Assembly (NCBI GenBank): GCA_014529385.2
Contig: CM043952.1
Span: 55,076,119-55,140,118, forward strand
Length of the DNA: 64,000 nt
Source: Adiantum capillus-veneris
Lineage: Eukaryota > Streptophyta > Polypodiopsida > Polypodiales > Pteridaceae
Reading direction: 5' to 3'
A program made the translations under genes and the position numbers. Shown here piece after piece: positions 10,200 through 21,938 of the stretch. A model generated the notes under the pieces. The model ran no database searches. It was not told the DNA's origin and saw nothing but the letters and a program-made list of their open reading frames with translations. Every line of letters starts with the position of its first letter. Positions within the stretch are counted from its first letter, which is position 1.

Positions 10200-11203
10200 A
10201 ATCGATGGTTCAGTGCATGACATATTTGGTGAAGGAGATGTCAGACTATTGTTTCCAAGTGGTGTATCATACGTGCTGCGAGATATACGCCATGTGCCAG
10301 GTTTGACGCAGAGCTTGATCTCTATGAGTCACTTACGAGACAACGGATGACAGATAGTGCTTAATGAGCACAGTTTTACATTGCATCGTGGACAACTAGT
10401 CATAGCGAGAGGTGCTAATGTTGGCACGATTCATGCAATGCGAGTACGTGACGTACGAGAAGGCACATTCTTTGTGAGTACGCAACCATGCAGAGAGACG
10501 AGGCATGTCTTCTTTGCAGATAGGTTGCATGATGCTCCAGTTTGTGAGCATGTTGATCCAGTTGTGCAACAGGGCATGTAATTCGTGGATATGATGACGG
10601 ATATGGATGGCTTGAGTGCTTAGGATTCAGCCGTGATTCAGTCATTCATGGATATGCTTAGGTAGAGGCTGATGTGGGTGAGTTAGAGCTAGGCATTACT
10701 CTTGCCACACAGGGTTCAAGACAGACAGATGCTCTTGGTGTGCATGTGACATGCGATGGACACAAGGATGGATTCCATGGATCGGAGTTCGGGTGTCAAG
10801 GTGATTTCCATGAGTGGAGTTCTAAGACAGATTTGACTGAGATGGTCAAATTGGTAGATATTGCTAGGATTGCATTAGCATTTGGGAGTCTCATGTACGA
10901 GATACTGATCTTGAGACCCGAGATTGTATTTGCAGTGGGAGCAGTTAGTCGTACAGTGATTGACGTTGGCCTTGAGCATAGGGGTACTTTGCAGTGTATG
11001 GTGAGATACCTGCAGGATGTGTGCGACTTTGATGAGGAGTATGGTGTCGATCACTCTATACTTTCTCTATGATTAGAGCTGGATGCACACAGATTCAGTG
11101 AGCCAATGGGCGTTGGCTAAGGTCATACTTGTGATGGCCTTGTACAGGTTTTGTACGGTTTTCTTTTCTCTCTCACGGCTACATTGGCCTTTACGTGGGA
11201 GGT
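10200..11203 (+). pseudogene. dCo-a: internally deleted copia element, coding remnant
   Basis: The plus strand encodes VLRDIRHVPGLTQSLISMSH and LVIARGANVGTIHAM (post-protease and GAG-pre-integrase block) near 10270-10440. About 430 bases later comes FGSLMYEILILRPEI and AVGAVSR (RT-RNase H connector, 10884-10950). The integrase and nearly all RT that should lie between, about 2.5 kb in a complete element, are absent. The same compression is seen at 14.2-15.1 kb. Several stops interrupt the frames. A GTGGGAGGT polypurine tract precedes the presumed 3' LTR. Confidence 0.75.
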
Positions 11204-11400
11204 TGTTGGGGTAAAGCCCCATATGGCCGGTTAGGCCATGTGCCCGCCCACTATACTTATTCATTATGTACATAATAGAATAAGGGTGCTCACATGTAGA
11301 GAGTGAGTTTTAGCCCCGACAAACACAAGGTCTCCTCTTCTCCTCTCTTCTCCCTTGCTGCACACACTCACACACTCTCCAGCTCGCGCACTTCAAAACC
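11204..11400 (+). repeat. Presumed 3' LTR start of dCo-a
   Basis: TGTTGGGG begins directly after CGTGGGAGGT, the polypurine tract-LTR junction typical of plant copia elements. Similar sequence, including GAATAAGGG then CTCACA-like and GTGAGTTT blocks, follows the equivalent junction at 15126. The right end could not be fixed. Confidence 0.55.
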
Positions 11401-12007
11401 CTCACTCTAGACCCATCTGCGGAAAATGCGTATGAAGACATAGCCAAAATTTTGAAGTGCCCAAAACGGAAATCTATGAGTACCTATGTGTAGCTCATGT
11501 CGCCACGATTCTAATGACTATTTGCAAGTAGAAAACAAACATCGTTTGATACACTTACGACCACAAATGGCTCATAGATGCGTCAACACGCGTACTCCGT
11601 CGTCTCGCATGGAATGCTTGGCGTTGTCATGTGTTGTCGGTTCTCTAATGCGATGAACGAGCGGGGAGTAGTGCCAGGATGAAGCTCACGCTCTCTCTCT
11701 CACTCACAGGGTCGACGACAGCTTAAAACTTAGATTATGATAAAAGTTCTCTTTACAAAATGACCTAGATACCTTATATACTAAGGCCACCATAGGTTAA
11801 ACCTAAAATAGAGTTCAAGGGGTAAAATGGCTTTGTATTTACAATATGCCATTGCACCTCGGCTTCTGCAACTAGACTAACTACTCATTACAAATTATTT
11901 TTTAAACCATAATCCGCACCATTTCATAACTCTCAAAAAATAAGGCTTTGTTGAGTTACATCGTGCTGTTGACCCACGGGTCAACACTCCGTCCCTCCGA
12001 ATTCATG
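11401..12007. other. No recognisable feature
   Basis: Non-coding DNA between the copia LTR remnant and the helicase pseudogene; no motif, tandem repeat or splice-supported frame seen. Confidence 0.45.
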
Positions 12008-12520
12008 TCATCCTTGACATGACTTGGTTGTCAATGTCGGTGCGGTCTTTGCTGTCGGTCTTGCTTTCTTGTGCTCCACTGCTTGTACTTTTGTCAAACC
12101 ACAATAAGAACTATGATCCATGAAAATCATAATTGATGACAAACTTTTGTCCTTCACATCCATGCCCCGAGCTGAAATATATCTTGTTGTCATGATAGGG
12201 CTATTGCCAGATCAAAATTCTGAAAGAACCTGATCTCGTTTAGTTTGACTCTTGTCATCGTGGATAGATAAAGCTCCATCCATCGCTTGCTCTAGCAAAT
12301 CTGTCAATTCTGAGTATGTCGCATTCTCAGGAACAATTTCTACAATATTTTCTAGAATTGAATGATTGGCTTTCAGATCTTGTGAGCCAATGACAACTTT
12401 GTAAGGATTCTGTGGAAATTGTCTGGCTAAACCTTCAACTTCATTAGGCCAAGTTGCACTCCAATACCACGTCTGTCTGTCAGGCAGACTCATTTGTGTT
12501 TGCTCTTCTTTGTTCCTACA
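12008..12520 (-). pseudogene. DEAD-box RNA helicase pseudogene (RH20/RH30-like)
   Basis: The minus strand encodes PDRQTWYWSATWPNEVE (motif III region, SAT), LARQF, NPYKVVIGSQDLKANHSI, then ALSIHDDKSQTKRDQVLSEF and TTRYISARGMDVKD (motif V region). These match plant p68-type DEAD-box helicases from the end of domain 1 into domain 2. About 30 residues expected between LEQAMDG and ALSIH are missing; the family normally has MDG at both ends of that stretch, suggesting a deletion between short repeats. A frameshift follows GMDVKD and the HRIGRTGR region is not preserved. A stop separates the two blocks. Only these exons are present, with no intron, so a processed fragment is likely. Confidence 0.85.
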
Positions 12521-14099
12521 TCACGGGAATTAAAGTTGCATTTTCCACTGTTAGCTTTTGTGTGCTTTGTAAATCATTATATCGCTTGATACATGACTTA
12601 ATTAAAGCCTGACAAACCCCAATTAATTCCCCAAGTTAGTAACTTGCTTTGAAAAGGGCTTATCCGACATCATTCGCGATAGATGACCATGCATGAGCTA
12701 TCATTGTCCATTTGTCCCCAAAATTCATATACACAGGGTATGTAGATGGCTATCATGGCTTCAAATTTGAAAAATTTGCATCTTTCGCTAGCTAGGGGTT
12801 ATACCTTTTTTATTTTTTGGAAACCCTTAGCTTGTACTCTCAATGCATAGCCTCCTGACAAAGTTTAGCTTGATTTGGCTTTCCAAGATAACTTTTTCGA
12901 TTTCAGTCTCGAAAATGACTGATGGGCATCGCTGGCACCTTTTGGCTACCAAACACGTGTAGAACCAATGATGATAACCAAAATTTGGCTTGACCATTGG
13001 TTGCTCCTGCAGACATCTATCACAGAAGATGATTGAGTTGTCATTTTTGCCCCTTTTGTTCTTGTCAGTTTTGTTAGTCCCTTTTGTTTGTTAGGCTTCA
13101 TTAAGTCACATACAAGATAGAAGATTTACAGTATAACGGTCTTGTAGTTGCATGAAGTGTCTGATAGGCAATTTTACACTTAATGGGTGCTTTCTTTTAG
13201 TCGCATCACCAATTTTCTATGTCCTTGTAGGCCATCCCGAAGTTTTATGACCATTCTCAGTCATGTTTGGCCGCATGTTGTTGTTGAAGGCTGATTTCTT
13301 TCCTCTGACATTACCCATTGTGCATATGGCTTTTGAGGCATACATCGTGAAGGGTCGTCATTTTCTTGGACCTTCTTCTCTTTGTACTACTCGGCCTCTC
13401 TTCCGTGTGTTCTTCACCTGGATTATGGATTTTTTTAACTTTTATTTTGCGTGGAAAATCTCAAAAAAAACTAAATAAAACCAAAAAACAACTCAGCAAA
13501 AAGCAAAATCATTCAAATAAAATTCTAAACGCTTTGTACATTGTACGCATGTCCCTAGGTTCATAAATGGCTTTTGTCTCCGTACTCCTCCTGTAATGCT
13601 TTATGAGGGCATATACTCTGAATTTTGTCAAAAAAAATTATCACATAATCAAACACAAAAATTCAATGCAATTCACAAAACATTGCCCTCTAATATTCAT
13701 AATATTAGGTACGCATTTAGAATGCCTCCCCCCTTGCTATTTGGACTCCTCCTTGGGGACAAGGTATCACCAAGGGTATGTGTTGTGCTTGGGCAATAAA
13801 AAATTATGCCTATGCAAGCCTTGTAATATAGCCCTATTATGCATACACAATCAATGCATGGAAAAGATTTATGATGTGCAAGATGTGGTTATAAGAAATT
13901 TGCTTATTGGCATTTGCTGACGAGGCTTCCTATTCTAAACAATGTGATGGTTTTTGAAGCTCTTGTGTCGCTTGCTTGATTGAAGGTTGTAGAGATTTTT
14001 TTATTAAAGGCTTACTTATCTGTTTGATGCTTCTTTGGGCTCCATTTTAGCCTTGTGGTTGGTTGTCATATTTGGTATTGTGTCTAGCTGACGGATCAA
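12521..14099. other. No recognisable feature
   Basis: AT-rich sequence with several short open frames (for example 13263-13478 and 13603-13920) that have no recognisable domain and whose composition matches the non-coding flanks. Confidence 0.45.
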
Positions 14100-15125
14100 C
14101 ATATGACATAGAGGGTGCACGAGATGTATGCTTGTCATTACCATTGGTGCATCCTATACGCTATGACATGTACGCTATGTTCCTCGGTTGAGATAGAGTT
14201 TTTTCTCAGTGAGATAGTTAGCAGATTGTGGATGTTAAGTATTGCTTAGAGAGCAGTTTTCCCAAAGGAATTGTGGTTCACTAGTCATTGCAAAAGGAGC
14301 CAGGATTGGCTTGTTCTACCCTATGTGTGTATCTGAGGTGCAAGACATCATAGTTTTGAATACATTACAGTCATATCAGAGAGAGACTAGACACATATCT
14401 TTCACGTATTAGCTCCAAAGTGTTGTGCACGACATGTTTGTAGATGCATAGCTAAAGCAGCCATACTCTAGCGAGTCACAATAGATTGATCCTCTTAGGA
14501 CAGAGATGCCTCCTACCATGGAGATGAGCGATATGGAGTTCTTTGACATGCTCATGCTAGAGGCTTATATGGTGATGCAGGATATGTGGATATAGTCCTA
14601 TGGATGATGAGGGAGTGATAACTATCTTGGAGTTAGGATTGACACATCCATGCGTGACTAGTTCTTATAGTGATACAGTGAGGGTTGAGATACCTAATGT
14701 AGATAGATTGACAGAGGTCACTGCACATGGCGTTGATGCGATAGGCACGGATATGCTGGCAGAGATTACACATTTTTTATCAGCCTTCGAGACTCTCATG
14801 TACGACCTCTTAGTGTCGAGACCCGACATAGCAGTTGTGATGGGAGCGTTAGCAGTTAAGGTTGTTAGTCAAGCAATGATTGACACTAGCATGATGCATC
14901 ATGGAGCAATGCAGGTCATTACAGGATACCTGCATGGTATGCATGCTGATTTTAGCAAGGATATATGCTTTTGCACACTGCTAGAGCCAATACAACGACA
15001 CACATCAACTTTGAGAGAGCCAATGGGTATAGGTTGAGATGAGATTCCTCCCTATACATCTTATACATACTGCTAGTTCCTATAGTACTACCACTTATCG
15101 ACACATTCGTCTTTAAGTGGGAGAT
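14100..15125 (+). pseudogene. dCo-b: second internally deleted copia element, coding remnant
   Basis: SLVIAKGARIGLFYPM near 14275-14325 and a decayed FETLMYDLLVSRPDI block near 14788-14830 reproduce the architecture of dCo-a, with about 500 bases between them instead of several kilobases. The intervening RETRH and DMEFFDMLMLE segments are shared with the first copies. The end encodes the RNase H connector, then TTAAGTGGGAGAT, a clean copia polypurine tract, directly before TGTTG at 15126. It is broken by stops. Confidence 0.75.
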
Positions 15126-15330
15126 TGTTGAGGTCAAGATGGTGTGCCTCTTACCTCGATCGGATACACGCCAGAGTGTTCGACCACCCCTCACTTGTAC
15201 ACACCTTATTCACTACTAGATAAAAGAATAAGGGGCTCTTTCACACACATTGTGGTGAGTTTCTCCACCCACATCTTGTGTTATGTCTCTCTCTCGTCCC
15301 TAGCACACACACCAGATTTGCACACTCTTT
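15126..15330 (+). repeat. Presumed 3' LTR start of dCo-b
   Basis: TGTTGAGGTC starts right after the polypurine tract AAGTGGGAGAT. The following CTTATTC...GAATAAGG and GTGAGTTT blocks parallel those after 11204. The right end is uncertain. Confidence 0.55.
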
Positions 15331-18000
15331 AGGACATTGCTTTTAATAGACTATGAAAGATTAAGCCAAACACCTTTTGGCCCTCATGTTGGTAGCACCT
15401 TTTTTCTCTATTGCATTCATCTTTTGCCTCCCCACTAACAATGGCAGTTGTCTCTGTCACATTACTAACATGTGTCTCGTTAACCACACCTGATTCTTTT
15501 TTTGTGGGCTCCCCTTGGTCCCCCTTCAACAACATTTAACTTATCAAAGATGATGTTTATCCCAACCAAGTAAACATTTCTACTCATAACTTTTACGTGA
15601 TTTCACATTACAATTCTTCAACCTTTTTGCCAATGCAAAATTTTGTGAAAGGCTAGGATTTTTGGGGAGCGTGGATTCTTCACTCAAGGGCTTAGATGTT
15701 GTTAAGAATAGTTTCTTTTTGCATGAAGCCCTTATTCTAAAATTTTGGAGTATTTTTTCACAAATATGATGGAATATTTAATGATAAATATATAAAAAAT
15801 ATGTCAAAATAGCCTAAAATGGCCCAAAACCCCCCAAATTTCTTTCACAATGCGATGTTGGATTTTGTCATCTAGGCTCTTGTAGAGTTTCAAATTGTAT
15901 TTGTATTGCAATTAGTGAAGCCTTAGTGAATACAAGATTAAGGTACATCAAGACATTATCAATTAGAAACCCTGGGCAATAAGCGCACCTTTGTAAGAGT
16001 GTGAACATAGTTTGTAAATATCCACCCTATGCTTAATTACAAGGGGTCTAGCTATGGGGTCCTTAAGCTTTCTCGTCCTCTTGTGACTAACCTAATCAAT
16101 GAAAGGCTATCATTCTTCTTCCTAATGTTATCTCTTAGGCGTGGTCTACTAGAAATTGCTTCGTATTTTTTGCACTCCTTCCATTTTTTTTTGACTTCAA
16201 TCCATGAACTTGTAAACTTGCTCGCAACCACTGTGGAAAATTTTAGCAGACATATAAAAACATGGCAGACCTTACATTGTTTTGTAAACTTCTCACCTCA
16301 AAGAGCCATCTCAAATTGTTGAATAAAAGCTAAAAATATGCTTCATCATAAGAGAGGAAGAACATTCATGAGGGAGGAAGCTAATGTCCTTCGCCCTTTT
16401 TCATATTTGTTTGGACATAGCTAATCTATCCATGTCATAAATTAAATCGATTAGAGTGGTTGGGTATAATAGTTCATTGTTAGTTCTAGCCATCCTTGAA
16501 GACTTCCCAAGCTCAAACTATAAATACCTATTACAAGGGTGTATAGAAAAGGTAGGAGCTCTTTCAATGCCAAGTTTTCTTGATATGGATAATATACGCT
16601 AGTCTTCCTCATCCCAATGAGCAAGTTGGTCTTAATCATTTATGATGCATCATATGATTGCTCCCTTCTTAAAACAAAAAACAGACTACCTTTGTGATTT
16701 CATACAACCATTAGATAAATAATAATTATCTACTCACTTTGTGATCAATTTTGTGGCAGCTAACTATTATGAAAATTGGGAACACTTGCAATATTTGTGT
16801 TTGTGATACTAATCGGAAGAAAACCTAATAGAGAGAAGAACACATGTTGGAGGGAATACTTGATGAGACTATCCCCCTCCAAAGGATTTTAGTTGATTTC
16901 AATCATGTATGAGTGCATTGAAAACCATGTTGGATTCTTCTCAATTCAACACGTTAATTACTCATAAAAAAGATAGAAGAAAAAAATCAGGCTTCCCACT
17001 CTAAGGGCCATTGGCTACCAAGAGAAGGAGAGCAGTGAGTGTGAAGCTAAAATAGAAAGTTGGCATCTCAATTGTTGCAACAAAAGTCATAGAGAGAGGA
17101 TCTGAATTTTGTTGATTCTTCTTTGTGACGATAGATGGTAGCATGTGGACACACTATAAGAGAGAACAACACACAGATGGAGCTTGGAGAGTGCTTTTAA
17201 AAGGGTCGAAGCATGCTTGTAGGGCACTAAAAAAGCTTTGAATGGTGCAGAATAAGAGGGCTTCTGAGTTTCGTCGTTGTGTGTCCCACCACTCCCACTT
17301 CCTTTCTAATATTTTCAATTTTTTTAGCAATGCTTACTTAGTGAGCTATATTTGTATTGAAAATCAAAAAAATTACAACATAAAAACCTTTGCACTACGA
17401 GTGCCAAGGGTGCCCAAACAAGTATACCATCACACAAATAAAAGCAAGATCACCATGAGGCTTTACATGGAGCCACCCACATTACATAAACTGCACCGGA
17501 GCCACCATGGTAAGCAAGTTTCCACCAAGCCAAGCCATGGCCCAATAGAAAGCAAGAACTAGGACGAGACCAACTACATACCCGAAGAGGAAGAGCAAAG
17601 CACCACAACATAACAATGTTCAATGAAACCAAGCTAACCGGGGAGCCACACCCCATCTAGTACCTCGCTTCGATGACACCGAGACGCAATTCTGTTGCCA
17701 CCTGAAACACCGACTCCCACCAAAAACACCGACTCTTGAAGGAAGGAGGTGCACTATTTTAACAGCTGGGAGTCACTCTTGGGTGCGGGGTGGGGGCCTT
17801 GGGGGAGGTGTTGGTGAAGTAACACATAACATTAAAAAGGGGGGGGGGGGGTTAAGGGGATCAAGGGCGGGGAAGTTCGTGCACAAAAATCGAAGAGATC
17901 GTAGCCGTAGATGTAAACTTAAAAACTAAACCCGACCTCGAATTAAATGCGTGTAGTGCCTGTGTTTTAAAAATAAAAACTTATAAAAACGACCCAAAGC
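15331..18000. other. No recognisable gene
   Basis: About 2.7 kb of AT-rich non-coding DNA. A G12 tract with CCTTGGGGGAGG-type low complexity lies at about 17780-17850. Short open frames (16029-16322, 17242-17562) have no recognisable motif. Confidence 0.45.
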
Positions 18001-18120
18001 TACAACATGTGCAAACGGGTGAGACGATTAGCCCATGCGTCTCAATTTGTCAGCAAGGTCTCGAGTTCAAATTTGGTTGACAGACGGGCCATTTTTTCAC
18101 GTTGGTCGAGCCTCATTTTG
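18001..18120 (+). repeat. tRNA-like SINE fragment
   Basis: TCGAGTTCAAATTTGG (18061-18076) is a good polymerase III B box, preceded at about 50 bases by GATTAGCCCATGCG, a weak A box. The order and spacing fit a tRNA-derived SINE head. Confidence 0.4.
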
Positions 18121-18288
18121 CCTCGATTCTTTAGCATCCAAGTTTAATCCGCCTTGGTCTTCCGTCAATCCCTTAGCTCCCCTCTATAATGCTATGTGTC
18201 ACTTTTTAGTGTCAGGGTTGGTAGGCTAGTGATACATCGGCCACTCGTTTAAAAAACGTGTGGCTATCGATAGGCGCTTTTTGAGACG

Positions 18289-18562
18289 ATGCCGGAGGTG
18301 TGCTCAACACTACAGAATTTGTGCGCAGACGCTAGCCTTAACGCTCGTCATCCTTCTTTTACTCGCATCAAGTCCAGCTATGAAAGGCTTCGGCTTCGTC
18401 TCTACTGCTTGCGCTCAACAACATTGTCTCTTCCCTCGGAGACAACGACTGCGCTAAGCTTCAGCAGCTTGGACCCTCCTCTGCACGGCCGGAGCTCTTC
18501 AAAAATAGGGAAAGATTCGAAGGACCTGCAGCCCTGTCGAGCCATTGTTGATGAGGAAGACG
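18289..18562 (+). CDS. Candidate orphan first exon ending in a splice donor
   Basis: An ATG-initiated frame of 91 codons ends at GACG followed by a consensus donor GTAAGT (18563-18568). The product is rich in Ser, Thr, Arg and Leu with few acidic residues until the end (RAIVDEEDG), a composition seen in chloroplast or mitochondrial transit peptides. No second exon is recognisable downstream: the next kilobase is featureless and then Gy1 begins, so the gene could be interrupted by that insertion or the frame may be chance. I do not recognise the protein. Confidence 0.25.
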
Positions 18563-18570
18563 GTAAGTAG

Positions 18571-19558
18571 TTTTAACTCTTTATGATGTGTGTGAGAGGT
18601 CTTGTCAGAAAGGACCCTTCTAATAAAATCCTTAGTGTAGGTCAAAACATTCTCGACTAGAGCTTTGAAATTACATGAAGCCCAGAAAAGACTCTATTTT
18701 ACAAACTGCTTTCCCGTTTTCAATGCTGTAGCATGTTTGTGTTTTTTTTAGATTAGAAAGATGGGCATCTTAACGTACTCCTCTTCTATTGACAAGTACC
18801 CTATTTTACTCCCCTCCCTATAGAAGGGCAATGTCCAATCAAGCCCTTCTAATGATAGACTCCTGAAAAATTTGATTGTCATATGATGGAAAAAATGTCT
18901 GAAGAAGGATGGACATCAAATCCTTTCGTAGTGATGGCCTTCCAAAATGGAGGGCCATCCAAATTGGAAGATAGTCTATTCACAAGCAAAGCAGCCCCAC
19001 CGGCAGCCTCTAGCTAGTAGGTGGGTCGGCTCACTTTTCAAATTCCAAGTAAGGAAAAAAAGAAACTTGTGACTGAAAGTGGAAAGGTCTAGTTGACTTG
19101 GACTAGTAGGTCATTGCCTTCTAAAATCTAGAGGGTGGTTCAAAGGCCCTTTACATTGGAGGTGCTTCTAACACTTTAATGTGGTGTATGGGAACGCAAT
19201 TTCTTATTCGGAGGGCCCTTTAAAATTCAAATGTACCACTATCTGGTGTATGTGGCCGTTCTTTTAGTAGGCTACATCTCATGGTTCTATGCCATCAACT
19301 TTGGCCTTGTATATGCGTTTTAGCCTATTTTATCCATTATTTATGGCGCTTACCTTATTAGTCGATTTTAGTCTTTTTTATGATGACACCATTTTTATTA
19401 TGAGGACTTACTTACTCCTAGCCCCAAAGGTGGGCTCCCCAATTTTGCATTGTTGTAGTCTTTATCTTTGCCCCAACTCATGTATAAGTGATCCAGGGCT
19501 CATTTTTGTATTAGGCTCAGAAAAACGACAAAAAGAGGGTTCAGGGGATTTGGATAAG
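18571..19558. other. No recognisable feature; left target of Gy1
   Basis: Non-coding DNA. The last five bases, ATAAG (19554-19558), are the left target-site duplication of Gy1. Confidence 0.5.
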
Positions 19559-20725
19559 TGTTAGGTGCAGCGGAATGAATGTTGTATTTTCTCAAGATTA
19601 GTGATCTTTATTGCTCAAGGTTCCTTTTAGTTCTTAGGGAAAGAGAGCTTTCCGTCTTATGGAGAGTGCTATGATCACGAACAAAGTGAGTGGATGTTGT
19701 GCGTGCAAGTGAACGAGACTGAGAGAAGGAGAGAGAAGAGATACGACACCGAGAGGTTGTAAAACCCTCCTCCGAAGGCCCCACTCTCGTCGGCGAGAGT
19801 GGTCTATTCTTTGATTGCACAAAGGTGTACAATGCGTATGCAATGGACAGATGCAAGTGGGACTATGCCGATCACGATGACGGTGATGATGATGACGACT
19901 CGATGGCTGAAATCTGTAGGCCTCTAATCGCTGAATTCGGGGACTGTTTCGGTGGCTGAAAATGACTGTTTTGGCTGCGTTTTCTTGGGCTAAACTTGGG
20001 GGATCATCTGCAACTGAATGGGGGCTGATCTGCTACTATTCCTCTGATGAGAAGTTGTGTTCATCTATGGCTGAAATCTGCGTTTTCTTCTATACTGAAA
20101 CTGTGGATCTGTTGGCGTTTTTGATGGGCTGAAAAACGCTAGGAAGAACTGAGGTCTGTTGGCGTTTTTGCATGAAAAAACGCTGGCTGAAAGTGGATTG
20201 TCTTAGCAATCAAAACGCTGGCCTGAATGCCCTGTGCGAAGTCGCTAGGCAATGGCTGATCTTGGACAAAACGCCAAGAGGAAGTGGGAGGTATGGTGAT
20301 GGGGGGTCATGAGGGGGGGTACTGCTGAGAAGTTGCTTGTTGAGCGGGAAGCTCCTGCTGCCTCTTCTGCCAGAAAGTGTGAACTTTGGTTTGCTTATAG
20401 ATTAACTTAGCAAAATTGCCCTACCTACTTTTGTAGGAAAGTCACTTAAAAATAATAAGTGAAAATCCCAATAAATAGGAAAATAGGCTAAATGCACTGG
20501 AAATTCCGCTAAATGATGCTAATGGATTCTGATGGGAATTCCGATGATCATGCTGTGTGCAACCGGAGGATATGCATCTATGCTAAGTGACTGGGCATGC
20601 ACGGTCTATGAATAGACTCACAAAAGTGCCAGATCATTGCTAATATAGACTCGACTGGACTGACTGAACCCTGCTGTGGTGTAGATTGTCCACGGACACA
20701 TAGGGTTGGGATGTGTCTCGTGACA
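19559..20725 (-). repeat. Gy1 3' LTR
   Basis: Starts TGTTAGGTGCAGCGG and ends TGTCTCGTGACA on the plus strand; the terminal palindrome is mutated from TGTCACGTGACA. On the sense (minus) strand a TATA-like CTATAAGC lies near 20393-20402, followed by an array of GCGTTTT motifs. Confidence 0.92.
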
Positions 20726-20737
20726 TCCCCTCCTTTT
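20726..20737 (-). other. Gy1 polypurine tract
   Basis: Sense AAAAGGAGGGGA immediately before the LTR terminus TGTC. Its first A is also the last base of the TGA stop codon of the chromodomain frame. Confidence 0.9.
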
Positions 20738-21867
20738 CAAAGTGAGGTACTGGTACCGAATTGTATGGCGTCGAGGGAGATCGCCAACAGCATCCGGAAT
20801 CCTGGAAAGGACTCTTCGCCGGCCCACTCTGCTGGGTGGGTCGAGCGGTACTTGAACTTCATGAATGTCTGCAATGCTTGCTTCTTTGGGCCGCGCCGAA
20901 AGCGACTCAAAGTCTTCTTTGGCTCTTTTGATGCTTCAACTTCGTCTAGAGTCCCGCGTCTTTCGTCTTCAAGAATCTCCATGGCTGAAAATTCCTGAAA
21001 CCATCTCCAACACAAAACCATGAACATACCCATTCCATGTAAAGTGAAGGAAAAAAAACTTGTCTTCTCTAAAGAGTGTGTATGCAATGTAGATGAACAT
21101 AGAGACGGAGTGACAACCCGTTCATCAAACACATGCAAACAATGCGATTGAAGTTTTTCTGTTTGATCGAAATCAATCAACTGTGGCAAATCACAATGGA
21201 AATGCCCATGTGTGGTGCTCATACTATCATGTGCTCTTTCGGAAACTGTGTCATGCCAAAGAAGAGACATGGAATGTGACTTCCTGATATACAAACTTTT
21301 CAGCTTTTCATGAACAATCCGCATACATTCGTGCTCATCCATGAGAGAAACGTGCTCAACATACACTATGTTATGCCTAGGAAAAGGGATCACATAACGA
21401 TGCTGACTAAAATACAGGAAACCTTCATGAATGAAACACTCGAACAATACGTGCGTATCAATCATGCGAACACATAAGACTTCTTGTGATGGTTCTTTGA
21501 ACCAAGGCTTGAGAGCCAAGATCAGTTCTTCCGGATCTATCGAATCTTCGTGTGGGGGATCTGTGGACCTTGACTCGAAAGCCAAGATCAATTCTTGGTG
21601 ATTGATCGAATCTACAACGAGGTTAGCTTCGCTAGAAAAAGCATCAACTAACACATCATCCTTGTGAACAGTCACATCATCTTCATGCAGCTCATCATGC
21701 TTGTGAGAAATCACATCTTGATCATGCAAATCATCAAGCTTGTCATTGTCATCCAAATCATTATGCAAATCATTGGCATCCAAATCATCATGCTTATCAT
21801 GGTCATTCAAATTATCATGCAAATCATTGTCAATCAAATCATCATCATGCTTCACACAATCATGCAA
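20737..21867 (-). CDS. Fused H/D-repeat, integrase H-x6-H, integrase C-terminus and chromodomain ORF
   Basis: 376 codons without a stop. Residues 1-70 are a His/Asp-rich array built on octapeptides such as DNDKHDDL. Residues 85-130 hold two copies of a module like SINHQELILAFESR. Residues 140-190 (GFLYFSQHRYVIPF, then EHVSLMDEH with H172 and H179 six apart) match the first half of the integrase H2C2 zinc-binding domain; the CxxC half and the DDE core are missing. Residues 205-295 resemble the integrase linker and C-terminal module (TLHGMGMFMVLCWRWFQEF against the usual HNVFHVSxLKxF). Residues 306-370 are chromodomain-like (TLSRFRRGPKKQ, MKFKYR, EWAGEESF). Neighbouring retrotransposons carry the same frame. 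The function in transposition is inferred, not shown. Confidence 0.75.
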   Translation of the reverse strand: MHDCVKHDDDLIDNDLHDNLNDHDKHDDLDANDLHNDLDDNDKLDDLHDQDVISHKHDELHEDDVTVHKDDVLVDAFSSEANLVVDSINHQELILAFESRSTDPPHEDSIDPEELILALKPWFKEPSQEVLCVRMIDTHVLFECFIHEGFLYFSQHRYVIPFPRHNIVYVEHVSLMDEHECMRIVHEKLKSLYIRKSHSMSLLWHDTVSERAHDSMSTTHGHFHCDLPQLIDFDQTEKLQSHCLHVFDERVVTPSLCSSTLHTHSLEKTSFFSFTLHGMGMFMVLCWRWFQEFSAMEILEDERRGTLDEVEASKEPKKTLSRFRRGPKKQALQTFMKFKYRSTHPAEWAGEESFPGFRMLLAISLDAIQFGTSTSL

Positions 21868-21938
21868 ATCCAGTGTGTCATGCTGTGGAGAAAGAGAGAC
21901 CGAGAGAATCTCCTTATCCCGAATCCTTCAATCTTGTC

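Noticed and set aside
12008-12520. Functional RNA helicase gene
   Set aside because: Only part of the protein is present, with an internal deletion, a stop and a frameshift.
13603-13920. 105-codon frame as a gene
   Set aside because: No recognisable motif, overlapping frames of similar size and AT-rich non-coding composition.
20737-21867. A host His/Asp-rich metal-binding protein gene
   Set aside because: The same frame recurs in several elements, ends at a polypurine tract and lies between LTRs, so it is part of a retroelement.
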